Of a DNA stretch of 64,000 bases, positions 1 through 9,331 are shown one piece after another. The stretch lies in assembly GCF_006716565.1 (NCBI RefSeq), contig NZ_VFPG01000001.1, forward strand, positions 4,588,001-4,652,000. The letters are read 5' to 3'. Within the stretch, counting starts at the first letter, position 1. The number at the start of each line of letters is the position of its first letter. The translations under genes and the position numbers were made by a program. The notes under the pieces were generated by a model. The model ran no database searches. It worked only from the letters and a program-made list of their open reading frames with translations, and had not been told where the DNA came from. This DNA is from Nocardia bhagyanarayanae. Its GTDB lineage: Bacteria; Actinomycetota; Actinomycetes; Mycobacteriales; Mycobacteriaceae.

Positions 1-1613
<1,613 letters not shown>

Positions 1614-1626
1614 GTGAGGTGCGGTC

Positions 1627-2619
1627 ATGACTCTCGCGGTGGAGGTGCGCGGTCTCGTCAAGAACTACGGCAAAATCCGGGTGCTCGACGATATCGACCT
1701 GGAGATTCCGGCGGGCACGGTGATGGGACTGCTCGGGCCCAACGGAGCGGGCAAGACCACCACCGTCCGGATCGTCACGACCCTGCTGAAGCCGTGCGCC
1801 GGCTCGGTACGGGTGGCCGGAATCGACGTGCTCCGCGACCCGGCGGACGCGCGACGGCGGATCGGCCTTTCCGGTCAGTACGCGGCCGTCGACGCCAACC
1901 TCTCGGGCTACGAGAACCTACGCATGGTGGCCCGGCTCTACGGAATGACACCGCGCCAAGCCACCAACCGAGCCGCCGAACTGCTCGGCGCGCTCGGTCT
2001 CGACCATGCCGCGCACCGCCGCGCGGGCACCTACTCGGGCGGCATGGCGCGCCGCCTCGACTTGGCGGGCGCGCTCGTCGCCCGGCCCGCGGTGGTGGTG
2101 CTCGACGAGCCGACCACCGGTCTGGACCCCCGCGGCAGGCTCGACATGTGGCGGGTCATCGGCGATCTCGTCGACGACGGCACCACCGTGCTGCTCACCA
2201 CCCAGTACCTGGAAGAGGCCGATCTGCTCGCCGACCGCATCACCGTCATCGATCGCGGGCGGGTCATCGCGCGCGGTTCGGCCGACGAGCTGAAGACCTC
2301 CATCGGCGGCGACCGGCTCACGGTCACCCTGGCGCCGGGCCAGGAAGCCAAGCCCGCGATGACAGTACTCGCCCAGATCGGCGTCGGCGAGCCGAGCCAC
2401 GAGACCGGCACCGATGAGGTGACGGTGGTGGTCGGCGACGGCTCGCGCACCATGGTCGAGGCGTTGCGCAGGCTCGACGACGCCGGGGTGTGCGTGGTGG
2501 ACGCGAGCGTGCACAGGCCGAGTCTCGACGACGTATTCCTGTCCCTCACCGGCACATCGGCGCCGACGCCGAGCGCCGAATCGGAAACCGACGACGTACC
2601 CGAGGAGATCATGTCGTGA
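1627..2619 (+). CDS. ABC transporter ATP-binding protein, DrrA-like
   Basis: This is a 330-aa ATPase subunit of an ABC-2 type exporter. The Walker A motif is GPNGAGKT, the signature is YSGGMARRLDLAGAL and the Walker B region is VVVLDEPTTGLD. The C-terminal extension after about residue 225 is typical of DrrA-type drug and lipid exporters, where it helps couple to the permease. The ATG follows a short GAGGT six bases upstream and lies 13 bases after the NRPS stop. It and the next permease most likely export the product of the NRPS or confer self-resistance; that role is inferred from position only. Confidence 0.93.
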   Translation: MTLAVEVRGLVKNYGKIRVLDDIDLEIPAGTVMGLLGPNGAGKTTTVRIVTTLLKPCAGSVRVAGIDVLRDPADARRRIGLSGQYAAVDANLSGYENLRMVARLYGMTPRQATNRAAELLGALGLDHAAHRRAGTYSGGMARRLDLAGALVARPAVVVLDEPTTGLDPRGRLDMWRVIGDLVDDGTTVLLTTQYLEEADLLADRITVIDRGRVIARGSADELKTSIGGDRLTVTLAPGQEAKPAMTVLAQIGVGEPSHETGTDEVTVVVGDGSRTMVEALRRLDDAGVCVVDASVHRPSLDDVFLSLTGTSAPTPSAESETDDVPEEIMS

Positions 2620-2684
2620 GTCAGCGACGCGAACCGACGACCACTACAGCGGCACCGTCCCGCGTGAGCGAGGTGGCCCGGTGA
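2616..2684 (+). CDS. Possible 22-codon coupling ORF between exporter genes
   Basis: A GTG at 2616 overlaps the ATPase stop as GTGA. The frame runs 22 codons, ends VSEVAR and stops in a second GTGA that overlaps the GTG start of the permease. The peptide is Thr/Arg-rich with no recognisable domain. The exact double overlap suggests that ribosomes could pass from the ATPase to the permease through this short frame, which would otherwise be a 61-base spacer. Nothing shows that the peptide itself has a function. Confidence 0.22.
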   Translation: MSQRREPTTTTAAPSRVSEVAR

Positions 2685-3574
2685 CAAGTGCCTCCACCGC
2701 GGTGCGCGACGAGCTCGACAAGACCGAAGGGACCGCGCATACGAAACCGAAAGAGCCAGTGCCCCAAGAGATCACGCAACCGAAGCTGCGGATCTTCCGG
2801 GACAGCGCGATCGTCGCCTACCGCAATCTGCTGACCATTCTCCGGGTACCGACGCTGCTGGTCACCGCGACCATCCAGCCATTGATGTTCGTGTTCCTCT
2901 TCGCCTACATCTTCGGCGCCTCGCTGGGCGGCAGCCAGTACCGCGAGTTCCTGCTGGCCGGAATCTTCGCCCAGACGGTCGCCTTCAATGCCGCGTTCAC
3001 CACCGTCGGCCTGGCGGGCGACCTGCACAAGGGCATCATCGATCGGATGCGCACGCTGCCGATGTCGCGGCTCGCGGTGCTCATGGGCCGTACGCTCTCG
3101 GACCTGGCCGTGAACGTCCTTAGCTTGGTGGTCATGGTGGTCTGCGGCTACATCGTCGGCTGGCGGATCAACGGCGGAATCGCCGACGCCGCCTTGGCCT
3201 TCGGGATCATCCTGTTGTTCGCGTTCGCCATGTCGTGGGTCGGCGCGGTCACCGGCCTGTTCTCGCCGACCGTCGAGGTCGCCCAGTCCGCGGGCCTGAT
3301 CTGGTTGTTCCCGCTCAGCTTCATCTCGTCGGCCTTCATCTCCGCCGAGACGCTGCCGGGGCCGCTGCGCACCATCGCGGAGTGGAATCCGATCACCGCG
3401 GTCTCGGCGTCGGGGCGCAAGTTGTTCGAGAACGATTCCCCGCCCTCGTTCGTGCCGCCCTCGGGCTGGGCGGCCGATCACTGCATCGAGTACGCCATCA
3501 TCTGCTCGGTGGCGATCCTGGTCGTGGCGATGCCGTTGGCGCTGCTGCGCTACCGCAAGGTCGCCAGCCACTGA
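2681..3574 (+). CDS. ABC-2 type transporter permease, DrrB-like
   Basis: This is a 297-aa integral membrane subunit with a hydrophilic N-terminal region of about 45 residues followed by about six membrane segments (for example around LLVTATIQPLMFVFLFAYI and the last one before ALLRYRKVASH). It has the ABC-2 permease layout and the EWNPITAVS stretch seen in DrrB proteins. The GTG start is preceded by GAGGTGG. It forms the membrane channel for the preceding ATPase. The NRPS-ATPase-permease unit ends at a strong hairpin just downstream. Confidence 0.92.
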   Translation: MTSASTAVRDELDKTEGTAHTKPKEPVPQEITQPKLRIFRDSAIVAYRNLLTILRVPTLLVTATIQPLMFVFLFAYIFGASLGGSQYREFLLAGIFAQTVAFNAAFTTVGLAGDLHKGIIDRMRTLPMSRLAVLMGRTLSDLAVNVLSLVVMVVCGYIVGWRINGGIADAALAFGIILLFAFAMSWVGAVTGLFSPTVEVAQSAGLIWLFPLSFISSAFISAETLPGPLRTIAEWNPITAVSASGRKLFENDSPPSFVPPSGWAADHCIEYAIICSVAILVVAMPLALLRYRKVASH

Positions 3575-3585
3575 GCCGGCATGAC

Positions 3586-3619
3586 AAAAGGCCGCCTCCC
3601 GATCGGGAGGCGGCCTTTT
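3586..3619. terminator. Bidirectional intrinsic terminator
   Basis: A perfect 15-bp inverted repeat (AAAAGGCCGCCTCCC, loop GATC, then its complement) ends in TTTT on both strands. It lies between the plus-strand permease (stop 3574) and the minus-strand rbpA (stop at 3632), so it can end transcription from both sides. Confidence 0.9.
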
Positions 3620-3631
3620 CAGTCGACTGCG

Positions 3632-3967
3632 TCAGGCGCGGCGGCGGGTCTTGAGCAGTTCGAGGCGCTCCTTGAGCAGCTCCTCGAGCTCTTCCTTGCT
3701 GCGGCGCTCCAGCAGCATGTCCCAGTGGGTGCGCGGCGGCTTGACCTTCTTGGTCTCCTGCGTGGTGCCCTCGACCAGGATGCCCTCCTGGCCGTTGCGG
3801 CACAGCCAGGTCGGGGGGATCTCGGCGTCGTCGGCGAAGGGCACGTCGAACTCTTCGCCGTTGTCGGTGCGGTACCGGGCGATCCGACGCGGGGCCAGGT
3901 CGTGGTCGCGATCGGTCTCGTAGCTCACCGCTCCGAGCCGACTGCCCCGGAGTACGCGATCTGCCAT
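3632..3967 (-). CDS. rbpA: RNA polymerase-binding protein RbpA
   Basis: This 111-aa protein is the same length as mycobacterial RbpA and starts MADRVLRGSRLGAVSYETDR, almost as I recall the M. tuberculosis protein. The parts are visible in order: an N-terminal tail, a core domain (YRTDNGEEFDVPF to WLCRNGQEG), a basic linker (KKVKPPR) and the helical sigma-interaction domain (THWDMLLERRSKEELEELL). RbpA binds group I/II sigma factors and RNA polymerase and stabilises open complexes. It is a single-gene unit ending at the shared terminator. The 262 bp upstream separate it from a divergent small gene and should hold both promoters. Confidence 0.98.
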   Translation of the reverse strand: MADRVLRGSRLGAVSYETDRDHDLAPRRIARYRTDNGEEFDVPFADDAEIPPTWLCRNGQEGILVEGTTQETKKVKPPRTHWDMLLERRSKEELEELLKERLELLKTRRRA

Positions 3968-4229
3968 GGTGTGCCTCTCCCTGTGTGCTCGAGTCTTGTT
4001 GCGCTGCGACCGTGCCCGGCGAACGCGTCCTGCGCTCGCTGGACCTCTAGTGCAACGAACGGGCCTGCGTCAATAGTTCCCGACACGGCGACGGTGAACC
4101 GTTCCATTGTAGTCGGTGGCGATGCCGTCCCTCGCGACGCGGGCGTCCTGCGGTTTCTTGTGTTGCGGTCCGGCGACGGCGGGGGGTCTGCGGGCGAACT
4201 CGCCGGGCGACACACTAGTGTTCTGCCTC

Positions 4230-4553
4230 ATGTCGCGCCGCTTGCTGTCCTGCCTGTGGTGTGGGCGGGAGATCGTGGAGTCGGAGGCCGGACGTCGTCG
4301 CCGGTACTGCCGCCAGTCCTGCCGCCAACGGGCCTACGAACACCGCAACAGCCTCAAAGGCACCGGTATTCCGGAAGACTCCGTGGTGCTCAGCGCCCAG
4401 GAGGCCGCCGACCTCGCGGACCGCTGGTTCGCGGCCCGCTGCGCCGCCGAGGACATCGCCACCGCGATCGGCGAAGGCGCCGACACCGCCGAACTCGCCT
4501 CCCTCAGCGCCACCCTCGTCACCTTGGCCCGCGAAGCCGAACGCCTGCGCTGA
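4230..4553 (+). CDS. Small Cys-rich zinc-finger-like protein
   Basis: The 107-aa protein starts MSRRLLSCLWCGRE. It has a CLWC pair and a CRQSCRQRAYE pair about 15 residues later, a C-X2-C...C-X3-C arrangement suited to one zinc ion, then an Ala/Glu-rich helical tail. The RRYC...CRQRAY pattern recurs in actinobacterial proteins of unknown function. I chose the ATG at 4230 because the upstream extension, although open, has no family-like residues. No strong ribosome-binding site is visible, so the message may be leaderless. It is divergent from rbpA. Its partner and role are unknown. Confidence 0.7.
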   Translation: MSRRLLSCLWCGREIVESEAGRRRRYCRQSCRQRAYEHRNSLKGTGIPEDSVVLSAQEAADLADRWFAARCAAEDIATAIGEGADTAELASLSATLVTLAREAERLR

Positions 4554-4641
4554 CGCCGACTCCGACCCGCCTCGGCGGCGCCCACTTCGTAGCGGCCCAG
4601 AGCGCCGCCCGTAGTTCCAGCACCGGACGGTGCGGCGCTAC

Positions 4642-5658
4642 CTATTCCGCGAGACGGCGGGCGCGGTAGTAGAGGACGAGGGTGGCGGCTGTGGCGGTGG
4701 TGAGGAGGCAGGCGTAGGCCGTGAGGGTCCGGGGGTCGGGGTGGACGAGGGATTGGGCGCGCATGGCTTGCCAGAAAGTGATGGCGAGCACGCCGGTGTA
4801 GGTGAGGGCGAGGACGGCCATCAGGGCGGCGCGGGTGGGTTCGGCGCGGAGCCAGCGGTGACGGCGGGCCAGGTGGGTGAGCAGGAAGGCGGCCAGGAGC
4901 AGGATCTGGATGCCGTGCAGGCCGACGAAGTGGGGGACGCGGAGGTCGCCGCCGATGGTGCTCCAGTGGGTGAGCGGCATGCCCGCGGCGGTGTCGCGGA
5001 TCGCGAGTTCGGCGGCGGGCGAGTCTTCCCGCAGCACGGTGTGTCCGGCGACCAGCTCTACGACCTGTCCGTTCGCGTCACGGACGAGCTGTTCCCCGGT
5101 GAACCCCATCAGATACCCCAGCGCCATGCCCGCCACGGCCAGCGCCAGTCCGGCGTGGATGGCCCGGGCGGTGGGCCTGTCGACCAGCCGCTGCCAGGAC
5201 AGGACCAGCACGATGAGCAGATTGGCGAAGAACAGGCCCGGCACGCCGGAGGCGAACACCATTTGGCCGATGGAGTTGACCGGGTCGTCGGAGGAGTTGA
5301 AATGACTGAAGGTGCCGCGCGCGGCCTGGAGCACGATGAACCCCACGTCGAGCACCCCGGTCACCGCGAACACCGTGCCGAGCCACCAGGTCGCGCGAGA
5401 TCCCTTGTGCGGCAAGGACAACAGCCAGGCGAGCGTGATCTCGTAAACCGCGAACGCCAACCCGAACTTGAAGGTCTTCAACCACACGGACTCCCCGAGC
5501 AGCGTGCGGTCGTCGACGATCATCCCGCCGAGCGAGAACACGACGAGCGCGACCATGGCGGCCGACGACCAGAGCAGAGGACGGTGCAGGCGCGGGGCAT
5601 CTCGCGCGAGATCGGGTTGATCGGTTCCGCTGACGGCGGCGAGTTCGGTCGTCGACAT
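4642..5658 (-). CDS. Integral membrane protein of unknown function
   Basis: The 338-aa protein has a hydrophilic N-terminus of about 27 residues and roughly eight hydrophobic segments spread to the C-terminus, with several membrane-proximal His residues (for example GLHGIQILLLAAF and LLTHLARRHRW). I do not recognise the family. It is a single gene on the minus strand, separated from the M23 peptidase gene upstream by two hairpins, so it probably has its own promoter. Its layout suggests an unidentified polytopic or possibly haem-binding membrane protein; that is only a guess. Confidence 0.75.
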   Translation of the reverse strand: MSTTELAAVSGTDQPDLARDAPRLHRPLLWSSAAMVALVVFSLGGMIVDDRTLLGESVWLKTFKFGLAFAVYEITLAWLLSLPHKGSRATWWLGTVFAVTGVLDVGFIVLQAARGTFSHFNSSDDPVNSIGQMVFASGVPGLFFANLLIVLVLSWQRLVDRPTARAIHAGLALAVAGMALGYLMGFTGEQLVRDANGQVVELVAGHTVLREDSPAAELAIRDTAAGMPLTHWSTIGGDLRVPHFVGLHGIQILLLAAFLLTHLARRHRWLRAEPTRAALMAVLALTYTGVLAITFWQAMRAQSLVHPDPRTLTAYACLLTTATAATLVLYYRARRLAE

Positions 5659-5782
5659 GTCCCGAACGTAGGAATCAGGGACGCCGGAACACGTCCCGCC
5701 GCAGCGCTATTCGGGTCTCGTACCGGAGTATCGGACGACTCCGCCGCTCACCCCGGGGCGGGGGAGCGGCGGGAGATCGCAC

Positions 5783-5812
5783 ATGCCCGCGAACGGCGCT
5801 GTTCGCGGGCAT
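5783..5812. terminator. Stem-loop, 12-bp perfect inverted repeat
   Basis: ATGCCCGCGAAC pairs with GTTCGCGGGCAT across a 6-nt loop. It lies 67 bases beyond the stop of the minus-strand M23 peptidase gene. There is no clear T tract, which is common in actinobacterial terminators. It may act with the next hairpin as a double terminator. Confidence 0.5.
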
Positions 5813-5840
5813 GGCTGCCGGGAGTGACGACCGGCGGGGA

Positions 5841-5868
5841 TTCGCGAGCCCCTCATCGGGCTCGCGAA
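5841..5868. terminator. Stem-loop downstream of the M23 peptidase gene
   Basis: TTCGCGAGCCC pairs with GGGCTCGCGAA across a 6-nt loop, ending 10 bases past the peptidase stop on the minus strand. It is the first hairpin met by transcription leaving that gene. It shares the TTCGCG core with the stem-loop at 5783-5812. Confidence 0.55.
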
Positions 5869-5878
5869 CCCGAGAGGA

Positions 5879-6586
5879 TCACTCCTCGGCGAAGCCCACG
5901 TGGACGCCTCGGGCGGCGAGCCACGGCATCGGGTCGATCGGGCCGAGAGCGGGATCGTGCACTTCGTAGTGCAGGTGCGGTCCGGTGGACTGGCCACGGT
6001 TGCCGACGGTGGCGATCACGTCGCCCGCGAGGACCGGCTGGCCGACCTCCGCGAGGATGTCGTTGACGTGTCCGTAGACTCCGACGGTGCCGTCGTCCTG
6101 CTGGACGCGCACCCACAGGCCGAAGCCGGAGGCGGGGCCTGCCTCGATCACGACGCCGTCGGTGACGGCGAAGATGGGGGCGCCGATCGGGTCGCCGAAG
6201 TCGAGGCCGTTGTGCATGGCGCCCCAGCGGGAGCCGAAGTTGGAGGTGAGTCGGCCCGCGACGGGACGGACGGTATGCGGACGGGCGGGCGCCGCGACGG
6301 GTTCCGGGGCGGGGGCCGGGGCGGCTTCCTGAGCTGCGCGGTGCTGGTCCCAGGCCTCGGGAGCGGGGGGAGCCGGGTCGAACGCGGCGTACTGGATGGC
6401 GCTCGAGTTCGTGGCGGTTTCGGCGGCCGCGGGTGCGGGAGCCGGGTTCTCGGGGTTGGCGAAAGCGAGGACGCCGAGGGAGGCGCCTACGGCGGCGGAG
6501 ACGGCCACCGCACGGGTGGCGACACGGTGCCGGCGAGAGCGAGTCGCGCCGGGCCGAAGAGCAGATAACAGATCGGTCACGGGCAT
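5879..6586 (-). CDS. Secreted M23 family metallopeptidase
   Basis: The 235-aa protein has a basic N-terminus, a hydrophobic export segment around AVAVSAAVGASLGVLAFA, a Pro/Ala-rich linker to about residue 105 and a complete M23 (LytM-type) domain. The zinc and catalytic motifs are present: HNGLDFGDP (H..D), VYGHV and GPHLHYEV (HxH). Active M23 enzymes cut peptide cross-bridges in peptidoglycan, so it probably acts in the cell wall during growth or division. It is monocistronic, followed by two hairpins, and divergent from the ArsR gene. Confidence 0.93.
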   Translation of the reverse strand: MPVTDLLSALRPGATRSRRHRVATRAVAVSAAVGASLGVLAFANPENPAPAPAAAETATNSSAIQYAAFDPAPPAPEAWDQHRAAQEAAPAPAPEPVAAPARPHTVRPVAGRLTSNFGSRWGAMHNGLDFGDPIGAPIFAVTDGVVIEAGPASGFGLWVRVQQDDGTVGVYGHVNDILAEVGQPVLAGDVIATVGNRGQSTGPHLHYEVHDPALGPIDPMPWLAARGVHVGFAEE

Positions 6587-6734
6587 GACTCGAAGCTAAC
6601 GGACCGTGATAGTCGAATTGTTATCTTGTGGCTACAGTCACAGATCGGTAAAAGCCCAGCTCGAGTGTCACGAAGAGATAACGGAAGAGCGGGTCCGTGT
6701 TACCGACCTGGGGAAATTGGGTAATAGGCGATCT

Positions 6735-6759
6735 TGACCAGCTAATTGCTAGTTGATCA
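6735..6759. promoter_or_regulatory. Candidate ArsR operator
   Basis: An imperfect palindrome, TGAcCAgCTA-attgc-TAGtTGaTCA, has 8 of 10 arm positions paired. It sits 11 bases before the GTG of the ArsR-family gene, in an AT-rich pocket of a G+C-rich genome. Position and symmetry fit an autoregulatory operator; this is inference. Confidence 0.55.
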
Positions 6760-6769
6760 CAATGTTTAA

Positions 6770-7087
6770 GTGGCGACTAACGGAGTTCGGGCACTGGAGG
6801 CGCTGGCCGAGCCGACCAGGCGGGCGATTTTCGAGGCGCTGCCGCACGCGCCGAAGTCGGTGGGGGAGTTGGCCGACCTGGTCGGCGTCAGCAGCTCGGC
6901 GGTCTCCCAGCACCTGAAGGTGCTGCGGGCGGCGCGGCTGGTCATGGTGCGTCCGGAAGGCACTCGGCGGGTGTACACGCTCGATCCGCGCGGCCTCGGC
7001 GACGCGCGCGACTACCTCGAACAGTTCTGGCCGAGCGCGCTGGCGGCCTACGCGGCCGCGCTGAGTGAGGCGCGCGCCGAGCGATGA
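6770..7087 (+). CDS. ArsR-family winged-helix transcriptional regulator
   Basis: This is a 105-aa winged-helix protein. LAEPTRRAIFEAL and SVGELADLVGVSSSAVSQHL give the ArsR DNA-binding core (roughly residues 8-60), followed by the wing RPEGTRRVYTLDP and a C-terminal helix. There are no Cys pairs in the recognition region, so it is probably not a classical arsenite/metal sensor but one of the ligand-free or small-molecule ArsR types. The start is GTG. A palindrome just upstream suggests autoregulation. Its target is unclear: the next gene is convergent. Confidence 0.85.
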   Translation: MATNGVRALEALAEPTRRAIFEALPHAPKSVGELADLVGVSSSAVSQHLKVLRAARLVMVRPEGTRRVYTLDPRGLGDARDYLEQFWPSALAAYAAALSEARAER

Positions 7088-7091
7088 GGAA

Positions 7092-8066
7092 TCAGCCCAC
7101 CCTGCGGTAGGCCGGGCGCCGCGCCGCGGCGGAGTTGCGCTGGTTCAGTTGCTTCTCGACCGCGCTGACGACCTCGCCGACCCCGATGCGCAGCAGGCCG
7201 GGATCGGGCGTATCGGCATATCGATCACCCGTCTGACCCGCCCACAGCACGATGTGCCTGGCGAGCAGATGCGGGGGCGGTCCGCCCCAGCGCGGCGGCG
7301 TCGGGCCGAACAACAGGACGGTGCGGGTGCCGAAGGCCGTGGCCAGCCGCGCGACGCCCGTATCGCCGCTGATCACCAGCGCCGCCTCGGCGACGGTGGC
7401 GGCGAGGTCGATGAGGTTCTGGTCGCCGGCGAGCACGTTCGCCTGGGGAAGTCCGGCCCGCGCGGCGACGTTCAGCGCGATGTCCCGCTCGAACTCGTCA
7501 CCGGTGAGCACCACCTCGCGGCCGAGCACCAGCAGGTGCCGCACGACCGCGGCGAACCGGTCCGGCGGCCAGCGCCGCGCGGGAGCGCCCGCCCCGACGT
7601 GCACGACGACGCAGTCGCGGCGGCTGTTGGTGGACACGGGAGGCACCAGGCCCAGGTTGCGGCGGTCGGCCACGATGCCGTCGGATTCGAGCAGGTGACA
7701 CCACCGCTCCACCTCGTGCATATCCGGTTGCCAGATCGGGCCCCGCAGCTCGGGGAAGGCCGGATTACGGTAGGTCAGGATCCGTGCCGGGTCGGTCTTG
7801 ACCAGCTCGACGACGCTCTCGGCGCTCGGCCCGTGCAGATTCACCGCCAGCTGCGGCGACGGTCCGTCCCAGCGCAGCGCGCTCACGTCGGCGGTGGGGA
7901 CCATGGTGTCCACCGAGGTGATCAGGTCGACGATCGGCTTGAGCCGGTGCGGCGCGGCGAGGACGATCTGGTCGCTCGGCTTGGCTCGTCGCAGCGCACG
8001 GAGCGCCGGGACCGCGGTGAGCAGATCACCGAGTCCGCGTGCCTGTAGCACGAGTACAACCGCCAC
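7092..8066 (-). CDS. Glycosyltransferase family 9 protein
   Basis: The 324-aa protein begins VAVVLVLQARGLGDLLTAVPAL, the N-terminal signature of GT9 (ADP-heptosyltransferase-like) enzymes, and has the C-terminal nucleotide-sugar region with ISGDTGVARLATAFG and LLFGPTPPRWGG. GT9 enzymes transfer a sugar from a nucleotide donor to a glycan or glycolipid; actinobacterial members lack lipopolysaccharide as a target and their acceptors are mostly unknown. The GTG start follows AGGAGAAGAG. It is convergent with the ArsR gene, 4 bases between stops. Confidence 0.85.
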   Translation of the reverse strand: MAVVLVLQARGLGDLLTAVPALRALRRAKPSDQIVLAAPHRLKPIVDLITSVDTMVPTADVSALRWDGPSPQLAVNLHGPSAESVVELVKTDPARILTYRNPAFPELRGPIWQPDMHEVERWCHLLESDGIVADRRNLGLVPPVSTNSRRDCVVVHVGAGAPARRWPPDRFAAVVRHLLVLGREVVLTGDEFERDIALNVAARAGLPQANVLAGDQNLIDLAATVAEAALVISGDTGVARLATAFGTRTVLLFGPTPPRWGGPPPHLLARHIVLWAGQTGDRYADTPDPGLLRIGVGEVVSAVEKQLNQRNSAAARRPAYRRVG

Positions 8067-8262
8067 CCTCTTCTCCTAGCAACCCGAGACTCACGAAATG
8101 CGACCCCCACCCCGCAGGTGTTCAACGACGAGAGCCACTTACGGATGACTTCCCATGGCGCTCCGGCGGTAAACGTGGAGCCCGTCGAGCGTTATCCACG
8201 CCACTCTCCGCAGCGCGGCAGTACCCTCGCACGTGGCGGCAACTACAGCTAAGGAGCATTCC

Positions 8263-8676
8263 ATGGTCTCCAAGCTCAACCCGTACCTCGGCTTCGGCGA
8301 CAACGCGCGCCCGGCCCTCGAGTTCTATCGCGACGTGTTCGGCGGCACCCTGGCCGTGAACACCTTCGGCGAGTTCGGCGACAAGGAATCGCCCGGCGCC
8401 GAACTGGTCATGCACGGTCAACTGGAGACGCCGAGCGGGTTCACGCTGATGGCGTCGGACACCCCGCCCGGCATGGAGTACCAGCCGGGCAGCAGCATCT
8501 CGATCAGCCTCAGCGGCGACGACGCCGAGGAACTGCGCGGCTACTGGGACAAGCTGAGCGCGGGCGGCGTGGTCACCGTTCCGCTGGAGAAGCAGATGTG
8601 GGGCGACGAGTTCGGGATGTGCCGCGACAAGTTCGGCATCGCCTGGATGGTCAACATCGTCTCGCCGGAGGGCTGA
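8263..8676 (+). CDS. VOC-family (PhnB/glyoxalase-like) protein
   Basis: The 137-aa protein starts MVSKLNPYLGFGDNARPALE and has the single-domain VOC fold signature of PhnB-like proteins (EFYRDVFGGTL, GDEFGMCRDKFGIAWMVNI). These form dimers; some bind a metal and act as isomerases, lyases or resistance proteins, but the substrate here cannot be told. I chose 8263 over an upstream ATG because AAGGAG lies 7 bases before it. Confidence 0.85.
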   Translation: MVSKLNPYLGFGDNARPALEFYRDVFGGTLAVNTFGEFGDKESPGAELVMHGQLETPSGFTLMASDTPPGMEYQPGSSISISLSGDDAEELRGYWDKLSAGGVVTVPLEKQMWGDEFGMCRDKFGIAWMVNIVSPEG

Positions 8677-8733
8677 CCCGCGCCGTGTAGCAAATGTCCA
8701 GAAAACCAGCGCCGCCCGGCATAACATCTGGTC

Positions 8734-9318
8734 ATGACGACAAACAGTGTGGTCGATGGACCTGCTCAGGCGCTCGCGAAGAGCGCCTGGCAAACCGTTC
8801 TGGTCACCGGTGTCCTCTCGGTGATCCTCGGTGTGGTGATTCTGGTGTGGCCGGACAAGACCCTGTTGGTCGCGGGCATCCTCTTCGGCATCTACCTGGT
8901 GATCGCCGGTGTGCTGCAGCTGGTGGCCGCGTTCGGCGCGACCAAGAGCGCGGGCATGCGGGTGCTGTACTTCCTCAGCGGCGTGCTGTCGATCATCATC
9001 GGCGTGTTCTGCTTCCGCGACGAGCTCGCCTCGATCCTGCTGCTCGGGCTGTGGATCGGTATCGGCTGGCTGTTCCGCGGCGTGGCCGTGCTGGTGGCTG
9101 CCGCCTCTGATCCCGACCTGCCCGGACGCGGCTGGCAAGGCTTCTTCGGCGTGATCACCGCGATCGCCGGTGTCGTACTGATCATCTGGCCGGTCAGCTC
9201 CGTGGCCACCCTGACCCTCGTCGCGGGCATCTGGCTGATCGTGCTCGGCATCATGGAGATCATCACCGCCTTCGGCGTCCGCAAGGACTTCCGGCGTCTG
9301 ACCGAAGCCGTCGCCTGA
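8734..9318 (+). CDS. HdeD-family membrane protein
   Basis: The 194-aa protein has six hydrophobic segments (first at VLVTGVLSVILGVVILVWP) arranged as three similar pairs, the layout of HdeD/DUF308 proteins. Charged FRDE and FRGVAV turns separate the segments. In E. coli HdeD is linked to acid resistance; actinobacterial roles are unknown. Directly before the ATG is CATAACATCTGGTC, a -10-like hexamer only 6 bases from the start, so the message is probably leaderless; no Shine-Dalgarno is visible. Confidence 0.85.
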   Translation: MTTNSVVDGPAQALAKSAWQTVLVTGVLSVILGVVILVWPDKTLLVAGILFGIYLVIAGVLQLVAAFGATKSAGMRVLYFLSGVLSIIIGVFCFRDELASILLLGLWIGIGWLFRGVAVLVAAASDPDLPGRGWQGFFGVITAIAGVVLIIWPVSSVATLTLVAGIWLIVLGIMEIITAFGVRKDFRRLTEAVA

Positions 9319-9331
9319 TCGCTTCGGCGAG

